In this document: piece by piece, positions 21,587 to 34,300 of the stretch
How the letters are laid out: the number at the start of each line of letters is the position of its first letter
Position numbering within the stretch: position 1 is the first letter of the stretch
From: Amblyomma americanum
Taxonomy: Eukaryota; Arthropoda; Arachnida; Ixodida; Ixodidae
NCBI RefSeq assembly: GCF_052857255.1
Contig: NC_135505.1
Location: 60,989,149-61,053,148 of the forward strand
DNA: 64,000 bases
Direction: 5' to 3'
Position numbers and translations under genes: made by a program
Notes under the pieces: generated by a model
Told to the model about the DNA's origin: nothing
What the model saw: the letters and a program-made list of their open reading frames with translations, nothing else
Databases searched by the model: none

Positions 21587-22447
21587 ATGGAAAGACTGGA
21601 CGAAGGTGGTGTGACAACACGTGAGCTACAGGCCCTGACAGCCACAGACCCTGTTTTGACCGAGGTTAAACGTTACGTAATGAACAGATGGCCCAAAACC
21701 AGAAACTTGTTACAGCATTTCGTACTGCCATTCGCTGACCGAAAGCTGGAATTGTCAGTGTCGCTTAAGCTAGCGTACTGGGGAAATCGCGTGGTGGTGC
21801 CAAAGGAAGCTCGTACAAGAGTGTTGTGTTTTCTCCACGAAACTCACCAGGGATCGACAGCGATGAAAGCAGTTACACGTTCTTTGTTCTGGTGGCCTGG
21901 GTTAGATAAGGACATCAAGCAAATATCAGCTACTTGTCAGAGCTGCATTCAGAACCTGCCGATGCTAACAGTCGCTCCACCAGTTAACTGGCCAGCGACA
22001 AACGAAAAGTGGTCCCATGTCCATGTGAATTTTGTTGGTCCCACCGCAGGCAAAATGATCCTGGTTGTGGTCGACACGCATACTAAATGGGTCGAAGCCA
22101 TGCCGTTGGTCCACGCCAACACTGAAGCCACAGTTAGCTGCCTGCGTACTATTTTCGGCATGTTTGGAGTGCCACGTACGTTGGTCTCTGACAACGGCAG
22201 CCAATTTACCAGCCAGGAATTTGCTACCTTTGTACGGAACAACATAGTGCACCTAAAGTGCGCGCCTTACCACCCCCACTCAAATGGAGCCGCAGAAAGA
22301 GTTGTTAGAGTGGTGAAGGATGGGCTTCGAAAAATGAAAGGCAGGAAGATGGAGGACAGTCTAGTGCAACTACTGTTCAACTACCGGAGAACTCCACAGA
22401 ACAGTGGGAAATCCCCGGCAGAGATGCTTAGGAGTTATCAAGTATGA
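21587..22447 (+). pseudogene. gypsy integrase with altered active site
   Basis: The zinc-binding HHCC region is HETHQG...CQSC (about 21837-21945). The catalytic core should have D,D-35-E. The first position is Asn in VHVNFVGP (22028-22030), while the second, SDNGSQF (Asp at 22190-22192), and third, AAERVV (Glu at 22295-22297), are intact with a spacing of 35 residues. The frame ends at 22447 and the tail resumes in another frame. The Asp-to-Asn change alone should abolish strand transfer. Confidence 0.85.
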
Positions 22448-22513
22448 TCCCGTCTCGACTCGTGTTTCCCTTCTACTCTTGCAGAGCCACCGCAGGGTCA
22501 CGATGACTGGACA

Positions 22514-22933
22514 TTGCTACCGGAGACCGATGTTTACGTGCGGAACTACAGTAACGGGGACAAGTGGGATTTGGGACGTGTCACGAAGTCATCCGGTGCC
22601 AGGATGGTAACGGTGGCAACTCCAGGGGGGCTGGCCCAGCGACACCCAGATCAAGTTCGCGTGCAACGCGGCGGTGCAATGGAGCATCAACAGCCCGAAG
22701 GTGATGCGAGTGACCGAAGTCCGGCAGCTAGCCCGCCAACGACGGCAGACAGGCCTGGTTCTACAACCGGCCCGCCTAACGGCGAAAACTGTCCGCAACA
22801 GTTTTCCAGCGCCGCTTCTCCAGCTCAACCTACGGCCGGACCAGCACAAACAGAGGAAGCCGCAAGGAGCCCCGAACAAGTCCTGAGGTGTTCCACGAGG
22901 CAACGCAGACTGGTGCAGCATTTCACATTTTAA
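22514..22933 (+). pseudogene. gypsy integrase C-terminal tail
   Basis: In another frame from the core, DVYVRNYSNGDKWDLGRV resembles the chromatin/DNA-binding tail after the integrase core. A Pro/Ser/Gln-rich stretch follows, ending in RCSTRQRRLVQHF near the PPT. No envelope gene is seen. Confidence 0.6.
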
Positions 22934-22944
22934 GAAGGAAGAGC
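22932..22944 (+). other. Polypurine tract
   Basis: AAGAAGGAAGAG lies directly upstream of the 3' LTR, the usual plus-strand priming site. Confidence 0.75.
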
Positions 22945-23168
22945 TGAGGCATATGCTGTTCAGTAAATTGAGTTGCGCGCGTCACTGGCGCGCACCCTTT
23001 CGTTTCTTTGAGGCAGCCGCTATCGCCGCTCTCTTCCCCCTTCCCCTCACGTTAAGCATGCCTATAAAAGGCACCCTGCTTTTGCAATAAATCGAGGTTC
23101 TGCTCTCCTTGCTGACTGGCGTGGCTTCTGCACTTGGCGCGCCTCAGGGCGACCGTGGCGATGCAACA
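22945..23168 (+). repeat. 3' LTR
   Basis: Begins TGAGGCATATGC and ends GATGCAACA; 224 bases, with the TATA box and AATAAA conserved. Differences from the 5' LTR cluster in the first half. Confidence 0.9.
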
Positions 23169-23181
23169 CTATTGCTACAAA

Positions 23182-24348
23182 CCCCCTCAATACGAATGAC
23201 AGCTCCAACCACCTGCAGCAATCTTCCTGTTAGCCACATGACTTGAGAGGTTGCAGTGCAGGACATACCATGGTGGCATTCCACTTGCTACATTTTCACA
23301 ACTACCAGTTACCTATGAAACAGAACTTGTATTTCAACACCAGAGATAATGAGGGCTGTGGATAAAATTCCTCTAAATGGGCTTGGCCAATCAGTCACTT
23401 TTATGACTTGTTTTTTCATGGTTTTTAACTGCAGTGCTTTCACAAGTGCAGTTTTTGCTGTATACATACTATATCCCATTCATATGTGCAATGAAAGCTC
23501 AGTTGTGGGTAAGTATTCTTGTGACTGCCTTCCGGTTTCAGCTTCACAACATCACACTGTTTAGCAGCAAAGTTCAGCAACCAGGACAATCTTGACAATC
23601 TTCGTTGGTGTATATAAATGGGCAGAACATGACTCGTAGCTATCATTTCAAGATTTCATGCCATCCTAACATCTCAGATGACAGCTCAACTCTCCACTCC
23701 AGCCTCAATCAAAGATTGTGCTCACCTGAAAGTTTAGCCTCGAAATAAGCTACTTCCCATGATGAGCCATTCTGTGTCAATCGGGCACGGAATGAACAAC
23801 CACTAGCTGTTGCCAGTGAACCAGCAGCAGCCAAAATGCACCACAGATTGGCCAAGCCCCCTTCGAATTCCCAGAAGTGATACACTTCTACGATGACACT
23901 AACCATCCAGTTCATACTCTGAGCATCGCCAGCGCTTGGGTACAGTAAGCCTCTGTTAACAGAAAGGCATGCAGACACTAAAATTTTGTTCAAGGTAAAA
24001 CTTTAAGGGATGCAAATAAGAGGGATTCACTTCTTACAGATTATGCAGCACAAAAATAGAAGCATTTTGCTGAAGTGCAAACTCAAGTTAACTTGAGTCA
24101 GCGCTTGTCCCGTTGGTTGTCTGGTCCTTGTCTTTTGCGATTCCGTGCTGTGTATTCCGTGTATCAGGCCCTCTGTATGGGAAGCACAGGAGCTGCTGTG
24201 GCTTGAACACTTTTGCATTCAGACATGGTTGCATCCTATGCGTTTGCTGGCAATGTGCTGATGGCAGTACAGCCACTGACTGCCGAGCTCATGTAACGCT
24301 TGCACTGTTATCTGTGTGCACAATGTGCGCCAAGATTTAGAACCATCT
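23182..24348. other. No gene seen, beyond cornichon
   Basis: AT-rich sequence downstream (minus-strand sense) of cornichon. A minus-strand frame at 23709-23993 ends in a good donor, CAG|GTGAGC, at about 23722, but I do not recognise it. Confidence 0.35.
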
Positions 24349-24430
24349 GGTTTGGTTTATGGGATCCAATGTCCCAAAGTGACATAGGCTATAAAGGACG
24401 CCTTAGTGGAGGGCTCCGAGCACATCTTTT
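24349..24430 (-). repeat. SINE family I tail fragment
   Basis: Contains GGTTTGGTTTATGGG, a GTCCCAAAGTGACATAGGC-like stretch and GGAGGGCTCCG. The tRNA head is absent. Confidence 0.7.
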
Positions 24431-25294
24431 CCCTGTACTGCCAGAACCCCATAGCACCACAGAACTTGGGGACCATGGAGGGTCCCATACAACCAAGGAA
24501 CAGAGCATTGGCACAGCACAGGCACAGCAACCAGCAGTTGCTGTACAAAGATGCAGAGGTGACAAGACATTCACTGTCCTGGCACCTCTCTTTCAGTGTC
24601 CCATCCTTTAACCATGTGCATCGTGAGCAAAAGAAAAAGCAAAAGTAACTATTTGTTTATGCTTACAGATGTGTATCAGTTCTGCACATTTGTGCAGACC
24701 TAGCGTATTTTTTAACACAATTATCAAAGCAAGGTCAAAAGGCCAGCAACCAGAGATGCGGAAGGCCTGCTGGAAGATACTAAATCACTGCGAAAGCTAA
24801 CCCGAAAGGGCACAAAAAGCCTAGAATTGGCATAGTTGTACTACTACACTGGCAGGTAGAGTTTCTGGTTCATTTTCTGCAGCTGAGCATGTGTGTGCAA
24901 CTTCAGTGCTCCTAAACAGAAGGAAATGACTGCAATTAGCGAATTTTATCAGCACATTAATCACTACCTTCCCCACGAACATGCTACTTTCTTACATTAC
25001 TGAAATGTGGATGCACCTAGTGACAAAATTTACTGCACACTCTTCGGTTTTAGCCGGCATCTTTGTTGCTGGGGCAATACAATGTGAAAGCAATGCATCA
25101 ACTTGTCTCGCAATACATTTCACCAACGTTTCACCTCTCTGAGTAAGCAGGAAAACAGGAGCACCTGTGTGCGCGCAAGCGGCGATGGCGGACCAGGTGC
25201 ACGGTGACAAAATGGCAGCGGTTCTACTCGTTCTTCTCCTTTGCGGCCGGTGTTGCTGCTGCTGCCTTCCTCCCCGTGTGCACAAGTCCTGGAC
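24431..25294 (-). other. Probable cornichon 3' UTR
   Basis: Lies directly after the cornichon stop codon on the minus strand. No AATAAA on the minus strand was found in a hand scan of this stretch, so the end of the transcript is unknown. Confidence 0.4.
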
Positions 25295-25325
25295 TCACTC
25301 CACAGATATCAGGGAGTAGATCATG
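25295..25325 (-). CDS. cni: cornichon exon 5 (stop codon)
   Basis: 31 bases after acceptor CCCTGCAG. Completes the split Gly codon, then encodes MIYSLISVE and TGA (25295-25297). This microexon was found by expecting the family ending MIY-x-L after LYG. It lies about 4.1 kb beyond exon 4. Confidence 0.88.
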
Positions 25326-28300
25326 CTGCAGGGAGAGGGGGCCGAGGATTACAGGGCTGCCACAGCCACCAAAATGAGCAAACAAAAACATCGGCACTCA
25401 CTTCTAAAGCACACCAACTCATCACTATGGACACTGCCTTGTCATACAACAGAAGAGATTTTCTCATCCATGTCTTTCTTCTTTCTTTTATGCGGTTTAA
25501 TGTCCCAAAGCGACTCACGCTACGAAGGGCACCGTAACGAACCAGTTGGAGTTCCTTAACATGCACTGACATTGCACACTACACAGGCCTCAAGCATTTC
25601 ACCTCCATCGAAAAGTTACAGCTTTGGCAGGAGTCTAGCCTGCATCTTTCAGGTCAGCAGCCGAGCGCCATAACCACTGAGCCACCGTGGCGGCTTTTGG
25701 CCATGTCTGTTTCACAAGAATTTCTACAACACTTCTTTCCTTCCTAGCAAGCTACTAACAACCCTGACTTATGGTCGAGCCCACGTCAACCATCGCCACA
25801 AAGTATGTGTTCATTTAAGTCAAACAAAATACTTCTTTGGTTCATTCACTGCAAGTAATTCTAAAGCTGGAAAAAGCTTCCTCGGCATGCAGTAAACACA
25901 ACTGACTTCAGTAATTTTTAAAAATGCCCAATATAATTTCTTTTCATAAATTCTGATCGGTTTCCTTTGCACTTGCTTTACCATGTTTGCTGTTTTTTCT
26001 GCCACAAATGTCTGTTTGCAATTGTATTTTTTTTTGTCATTAGTAACTTGGAACCTGCCAATGTTTTCTGCTGCTTCCTTACAAACATTGCATGTAACCC
26101 ACATTTCTCTATATGCCCTCGGGCACTGCAGGCAATGAAACAGAGGATTCACTAACATCAAAATTTGACACTGTTGGTTCATATTGAAGCCTCTAGCACA
26201 TCAAAAGACAAGGGACGGTGAACAAGAAGTGTCCCTCGTTTTTTGATGTGCTATAGCTTGCAATAATAATAATAAAAAAACACTGATGAAAACCACTGTA
26301 AAGGTAGTTGCCTCAATCATTTCTCCCTGAAATATCCTTTGTAGAATTCTGAATGCAAAGCTCATACAGGAAAAAATTTTGCTAGGTGAGACTGAGACCC
26401 CTGAGAGAAGCTGCACATTTCAGTTCCTAAGGGGGACAAGACTCAATCCGCCTTTTTCATTTTCCTGTGCTGCCACCTAGCGTACAACGCTGGAAGCTCA
26501 CTGGTAGGGTACTGCGCGCCCAACCCGGCCGGACTGAGTGCCGCTGCGGAGCACGTTTTGTTGGAATCTGTCAACGATGGCGTGTCCTGGGCAGCACCTG
26601 GTACCTGGAGGATTTCTAGGGTTGACTGATGGCTTGGTGCAAAGTCCGAGGCAGGCTGTACTGCCCACCGAAAAGCAAGTTCTTTAGTATCTCCGATCAT
26701 CCGGCATGCGATGCGAACACCAGCTAGCAAGGGCCGCCGCTTCAGAGATGAAGGCTACATTCGGAACATAATGTTCAATGAAATATCCCCGATCAGTGAG
26801 GTTGGCGTTTTCTGCTGTATATGCCTGCCATTCATGAAAGGTGGATACTACATCGTGCACGCCGTAGTACAGAAAAAGACTGGGACAACAGTTTTCACAA
26901 GCAATCGTTGTGCTCAAGCGCTGCAGAATAGCTACACGAGCTATAAAAGCACAAGCGTACTCGCAACAAAGCAGCTCTGCTAGCATTTCACTGTATTTTC
27001 CCACAACACACCGCTGCATAGGTTAAACAAGCATGCGCGTCCATAAACACGAGCGCGAGAGGTGCACATTAATCCATTCCGGCGATACCACGCAGAGCTC
27101 TTCATCATGGATATGATTCGAACACACGCATAACACACCTTCGTCTTCTTCTGCCTCTTAATACATGGCACATACCCACACGGGGGGATTGGCCAGGGTG
27201 TAGTGGCATAAACAAGGAAATTTCCATAGGAGATTATGACAAAATTTTAGCAGCATGCGTGAATGCTCTCGTAGCTTCTTTTTCGTTGCCCGCTGCATCG
27301 CGCGTTGAAAGCGGCTCACAGCACTTGCCCATTTGGCCTTCTTGTTTGAGAAAGCAAAAAGCGCCGGAACGAAGTCTGGGTGCCGCGGTGACATTCGAGG
27401 CCTTCCTGCCCATGAATAAAACACTTCGTGATAGGCTGCACACGCATTTAAACACAGTACCTCGTCCGCACCTGTAACAAAGTGATTCCCGCACAGTCTT
27501 GACGTGCTTGACGGTTCCCAAGGGCGGCACGATCGTCGAGCCGGCGAACTGCTTTTATTCACGCTTCGCGTCGAAGGCTGTCCCGGGAAGCGCTCGGAAA
27601 GCGAAAAAATCCAAGTTTACTTCCCTTTACATATTGGGCATTGCTGCCGTATGCAACACATTTCGTAGGTATCGCCAAATGCGTCGCGCTGAACGCCTGA
27701 CGGCCGCAGCAAAGCACCCCGCGTAGAATGCCGGTTTGTTTACACTTCCACGACCGGTCTCGAGTGGAGCGAGCGACCCTTCCAATATGTTTCGCGACAC
27801 CGCCGCCAGGGGATGGGCGCATGCGCAGTCACGTCGTGAAAAAGGCGGATTAACCCCATAGCAAACTTGGACAAGCCAGGATTGTCATAAGCCGACTGCC
27901 ATTTCTCACTTTGGATGAGCTCAACTTGCCGTGCGTTTTCCAGCGCTGTATTCAGTTTAATTAAGGCGAGCAGAGTTTGTCCAAAGCATTTTCTTTGTTT
28001 GCCGACAGATGGCAGCACAAGTATTAAATGACCACTTTGGTACCATTCAAAAAAAAAAAAAAAGTGCCCATTACAGGGTGTAAACTGGAAAACTGGAGAG
28101 CATAAGTCTCCTGCACTGCTGTGGTCATGGAGTGCTGATGTAGGGCCAAAGATGCAAGTGAACTGCTGTGCAACTGCAACTTTCACAGCAGGTGCGTACC
28201 ACTGCTGCCACACACACGTTTTGCTCCAAAACTTTACTGTTTTGCTTTTCCTTGTTTTACGCGATGTAAATCAGAACAAACCAGAATAAAAAAAGTATCA

Positions 28301-31300
28301 GCATTGTTCACACTCGGCTTTAACATAGTGCTTTTCTGAAATACATGACCAGATGTGTGTGCTCTACAAATGGAACTTGCTGTATACAACTTGATACATA
28401 CATACATAAATTAGTTTGGGCAGAAAAAAGAAACAAGAATAAAACTGCCGCCAGCCCCCAAAGCATAGAGATGCATACCGTATTTACTTGCATAAAGCCC
28501 GCACCAAAATTTGAAAAAGAAAAATGCATTTAAAAAGTGGGGATGCGGGTTGAATTTTCTCTTTGGGAGGGGGGGGGTCGGCTTCATGGCCATGCACGGC
28601 AGCCTCCCCCACGTTGTCCGCCATCCCCGTTGTCATCGACGTTTGTTAAGCCGATGAGTGGCCAACGAAAGGCATAGCGAAATCCACATTCATAATCTGT
28701 TTATACTTCCCCACGCCATTGGCCACATTTTCTTCAGCCAGCGATGTTGAGCCTAGTGTCAGGCGCTGTTTCGTGTACTACTACCCAGTTTGCACTGTTT
28801 GCCTGCTTTGTTTTGGCGTCATGAGTGTGACTCGATGGCAGTGTTTCAGAGCGAAAAAGAAGCTAAAGATTATAGCCACTGCTGAAGAATTCCACAACAG
28901 AGCTGCTGCGAGACAGCATGACATCGACGAGTCATGCATTCGCGACTGGAGGAAGAAAAAAGAGAGTCTTGAAACAATGAACCGGGACAGGTGAGCGTTT
29001 CGTGCTCCGAAGACTGGCGCATACCCCCCCCCTCGAGATGCAGCTTGCCAAGTTCATGAGGAGCAGAGAAGTCGTGGCCACGCTGTTTCGACTGAGATGG
29101 CGCAAATGGAAGCCCTGAAGCTGGCCTGGGAAATGAACATTCCGCGCGAGTTCTGTGCAAGCCGTGGATGGCAGCAGTGAGAGCAGCGACGATTGCGATT
29201 CGGATAACCAGTGATGTGGTGGTGGTCGTTTGAATAAATGTCCTGAAAACGAAATGATCACCGAGTGTGCAGGTGTATGTTTCTAGCGCTCATTTCTTTT
29301 TTTTTTTTTCAGGTAAACGTGCGGGTTATACACGAGGTTTTTTTTTTCCGTGGTGTTCAAATTTAGGGGTGCGATCTATACGCAGGGACAGGTTGTACAC
29401 GAGTAAATGCCGTACATGCAGCATGCAAGGGCCACGGAAGCCATGCCCCAGGGGTAACTCACCCGTAGAGGTAGTAGAAGAAGGAGAGCAGGTAGAAGGC
29501 CAGCTTGACCCAGCCCTCGCGCATGGCCCGGCTCAGCTGGTCTGCGTTCATTATGCTCGTCGGGTCGTACAGGCCCGGCACGCTCATCACGGGACGCTGC
29601 CGGTACCTGCATCGCCACATTATCACCATCCCCATTTTAACCAAGGAGGCAACGCGAAAAAACGTTGCAGCAGAATCGGAAAATGCTTGCTCTGCACAGT
29701 GTGCTCTTGAATTTCGCCAGAATCCCTCCCAGTGATGGTTCTTAGTGAAACCATATAAAAAAGCATCCAAATGTTGTACTGAGTCACACATCAGCTTTTC
29801 ACTAATGCATTAAACATTAATTTCTCAGTACCTTTGGAGAAGAACTGAGATAAGCCTGCAGTTCAGCATTTACGTTATCATAAAAAAAAAAAACAAGTGG
29901 AAAGTCAAGACACGGAGGAAACATGCCTTGCGAAAAGATCCGTTTAATGACAGTTTCTAAACAAGTGTTTTTACAGCCAATGGTTTCGAGAGGCACAAAT
30001 CCTGACCCGCTCTCTCATTACCATGAACAAGAATGCTGTTTTCTGGGCGCATTGCAAGATAAAGCAATTGCTCATGCCAGACCTTCACCTGCAGGCACTA
30101 CATTAGTTACTGACATGAGACAACTCAAATTCCTAAACACAGAAGGGTATGAACTGCAGTTGAAGTGACACTAAAATACAGAATGCACTAAAGCACTATA
30201 GCATACAAAAACACCTTATTTGCAATATGCAAGACATTAAATTTGCCTGAAATAAAGAAATAAGTGCTAGGCAGGGCACGCTCCGAGAAAAAAACTGCAA
30301 GTTCCCAATGTAAGGAACAAAAATTGGAGCATTCAACTAATGATTACTCCATAATTATGTGCAAAAAGTGTACTTTTTCCATTAGGTTTCCTCTTGGCAC
30401 ATAATTTCAAGAAGTCATTTTCAACTTTAGCAGAGAAGCAACAGAAAATTTTTTGCGCAAACTCATCTCATTTGTTTTGGAGGCATCTGTACACAAATGC
30501 GCACAAAGCTTTTTGAAGTGTTAAGGAAGCATTCACCATTTTAAGCTTCTCTGTAAACATGATGACGAGATTGGATTTTTATGGCGCAAGGGCATCTGTG
30601 GCCAAAGAGCACCATGGCACAAAGTATTTTTCTTCTACTCAAGGTGGGGTCAAAGACCCATTTCCCAAGCATTTCACCCCAAATAAGCCGAAACGTGCTA
30701 GAGCATGCTCACAAGCCTTGTCAGCATCAGTGCAAAAAAAAAAATTCTAGACAGTAGGTTCAAAATTTGCAGAAGTGCTCATTCTGTACTTTACATTCAT
30801 AGATCCCTGGGAGCCCTCATACCTCTCCTGGCGCAGTGGTGCAGCGGTTAAGCGATGCGCCACTGCCCTGGGATGGGAGGTGCTGCCACCGGTGGGGCTT
30901 GTGCGACTCAGCTGCACTTCCCAAGCAACCTCTCGTAACCAATCATTAATTCAACTGCCACCTGCCATGGTGGTCAGTTTGCTCACAATCTGATGGGCAG
31001 GCTGTCATGACGGTACCAGGTCAGGTGACCTAGGTGGCTCATCTAGGTTGCTTTTCCGGGGATATTTCCCTCACAACACCAACAGTGACGACGACAATGC
31101 CGGATTCTCTGCACAACAGGAGCCTAAACACTAACGCGTTAAAAGGATGCAACTATGGTACTCATATTTCTTTGCCAAAGTATACCTGAAACTGGCTGCC
31201 TTGCATCTGCCAGGCGAAGTCAAACTTCATAATTCGCCATAATTCCACTTACGCTGATTTAAGCAGACAGGTATGCTTTCAGCGTTATCTATGAGCAAGG

Positions 31301-34300
31301 ACACATCAGGCTGAATCCAAGTTGGATAATCCATGAAATCAGTGATAATGTTAGCTTCTCAAATACTGAGAAACTGCCCTCACGTGGCAGAGTGAAGTTA
31401 GGTGAAGGATGTTTCCAAAAGGAAAGACTTCCAAAAGCAAGGAACGCAACATCCAAGATCTCCTTTTGCATATCAATCTTGTAATAATTTTCATAATAAC
31501 TAATACATTTCTGATTCTGACATGCAACAGAAAAAAAAATGGTGTCCTGCTGTGCAAGCAATATGTGGGATGCTGTAGAGTGATAGCTGTTGAAACACCT
31601 GCTTTTCACATGTGCACAGCATATCCTTGGACTGATCACAGGTGCAGGCCACAGGAAGAGATAACTCTGCTATTAACGAACACTTACAGGAGTGTGTCCT
31701 TTGGATGATGCCTCATAACCACTAGAGTGCAACAATATCTTTTTACTAAAGGTGTGGGGGGTCAGGGCCTCTGTGAGGGGTAGTAACATGCATCAATTAA
31801 GCATTGGCAGCAGCTGATGGGAAGTTTCACATGTCCTGTCCATTTGGTTGGTTCCAACTAGTAAACAGTATCATATACCAAGCACTATGTTGCTTCTGCA
31901 GCTTCTTTCTGGCTGCTTTTCTTTTTTTTTCAGGTCACATTTCTCAGTCAACAATAAGCCCCATGGTCCAGTGCTCAAAAGTGCAAAAAAACAACTCAGA
32001 AACAGGCAGCAGCATCAATCAGAGCCACTTATTCTCGTTTCCCATCCCAGCAGGTGGCGACAGTGATGAACCAAAATAGGCTTGCAGATAATAACAGTCC
32101 TCCACATCCTGAAGACTGACCAGCCAAATAATCAGGTCATCGCTGGTATAACGATTTCTTCCTGTATAATCTGCTGCAGGCTTATCACCAACCATTGTGA
32201 ATGGGAGATAGATTCTACTTGCATTAGGGCTATGGTTAGCTTGAGCCAGTGACAAAAGATGAAAAGATGGTTTGGTTTGGTTTATGGGGGTTTAACGTCC
32301 CAGAGCGATTCAGGCTATAAGGGACGTCATAGTGAAGGGCTCCGGAAATTTCAATCACCTGGGGTTCTTTAACATGTACTGACATCGCACAGCATACGGG
32401 CCTCTAGAATTTCACCTCCATCGAAATCCGACTGCCGCGGCCGTGAAAGATGAAAAAAACTAGTCAAGTAGGATTAATATAGAACCACCACAGTGTCATA
32501 ACCATGAAATGTTATGCTATGTAAAAAAATAAAAATAAACCGCAAAACAACCTATAACAGAGTGGTGCAGACAGTAGCAATACCTTAAAGTACCGTAGAC
32601 ACCTAATTTTAGTTGCATGTTTTCTCCTTTTAAGTCATGTATTAGATGCTAGAATACATGGTTCACCATGTGCTATTCACCTACGACCACAAAATAATTT
32701 ATAACTGAATTTCCGCTCTGATGCTGTTTCAGTTTCAAAAGCACAACAACGGCCGTGACACACAGTTGGTATATAGGTCACATGAAGCACTAAAGAAATA
32801 TAATGGCTGATACATAGCTTTAATCCATTACAACACTTATGCACGCTTGCTTCAAGATTTGGAAAGACAAAAAACGATGTATCAGCAATTGTGCAGCTGC
32901 TTTACATAGCTCACGTGACTTAAACACCAACTATATGTCCCAGCCATCATTCCACTGATGAAACCGGAACCAAAACAGCAGTCACAGGCGAATATGCATA
33001 CTAACGTCTGATGCATCATTTGAAAGAAGAAAACACACAAGCTAAAATTTGGTGCTATACTGGGCCAAATGGTGGCACCTGTTCTGCATGCGTGCGTAGG
33101 CACCAAACACCTCCAACATATCTCTGCCCCGCCCCTGCTTTTTGGATAGCGTCACATCACACCACAAGAATCTGCGTAACTTGCTCGTGACAAGCCCCAT
33201 AATGAAAGAGTGAAGCCGCTACCTGTTGATATGGTAGATGAGGAGCGGCAGGTTCAGCACCAGGGTGAACAGCTCACCCGACAGCAGAAACAGCACGTTG
33301 AAGAAGATGTGCACCAGGTACTCGGGCAGCACCAGCTGGGAAGAAGATGGAAAGGAGGCAGCCAGCATACACACTAAGACAAGCATGCAAGGGACAAAAC
33401 ACAGAAGGAAGCACCTACGGCGGACAGGCTTAAAGGGAAACTGGGGACAATTCGAAGTTGGTCTGTATCAGCCGACTAGTACATTGTATGGTCAGGGATG
33501 CTTTAATAAAAATGGAGCTTTTATAGGCTAGAAAAAATGAAAAAGAAAGATACAAGTTTTGCCTCACCGGCCCTTCTCATAAGCAAATTGCGGGGTCGCC
33601 AAAATTAATTTTGGCTCGCAGATCTCCGAGTCTAGGCTATGCTTCCATTCACATCCAATGGTGATCACAGTGCCCTTTTCTTTCTTGACAACACAAGTGT
33701 GCAAAAAAAAGGTCACTTGTGGGGTTTAACATCCGAAGCGATTCATGGGGTGTTATGAGAGATGCTATAGGGGAGGACTACGGATTAATATTGTTATGAA
33801 GACGAAGAAGAGTGCAGTGGCGCGGGACGGAGTGCTCGCGCTAGGCCCTTGAGCCATTAAAATCATATCTTCATTCAGTCATCATGTCGTGCTTTCCTTG
33901 GCTTGCCACCTTGTAACAATATGAACTACCTTGGACTCTCTAGTGTACGCTGACATTGCATGGCACATGGGCACGCTTTTTCCGTTTCGCCCCCATTGAG
34001 ATATGGTATGGCTGCCGCTGATCATGAGTTTGAATTGAGCGGCAATGAAAAAAAAAAGACCTTGCATTTTCAAATTTGATTTTGTCAGCACTGAATGTAT
34101 CTTTTGCTGCAACAACACAGCCAGAAAAAGCTACCCAACTGATTTTTACTAACAACGAAATTTTTAATAATCCCCAGCAGCCCCTAAGAGTTTCCGTGTT
34201 TGGTCCTCTACAGTGCTCTTATGCATATTCGTTATGAAGAGCCTGAACCAAACCCTGACAGAGGCACAGTGGTTTGCAAGTAACGTGTGCAGTTGAGCAG

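Larger units (their letters stand above)
18668..23168 (+). mobile_element. Ty3/gypsy LTR retrotransposon, Mag-like, defective
   Basis: Two LTRs flank gag, protease, reverse transcriptase, RNase H and integrase in the Ty3/gypsy order. The primer-binding site fits tRNA-Ser, as known for Mag elements. Flanks read CTATC before and CTATT after, an imperfect 5-base target duplication. Frameshifts and stops break gag, protease and pol, and one integrase catalytic residue is changed, so the element is dead. The LTRs differ by about 13 substitutions and 6 inserted or deleted bases in my hand alignment, so it is not a very recent insertion. Confidence 0.9.

Noticed and set aside
29267..29710. 147-codon plus-strand frame
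   Set aside because: It is antisense to cornichon exon 4 and starts in poly-T of the Tigger-like relic.
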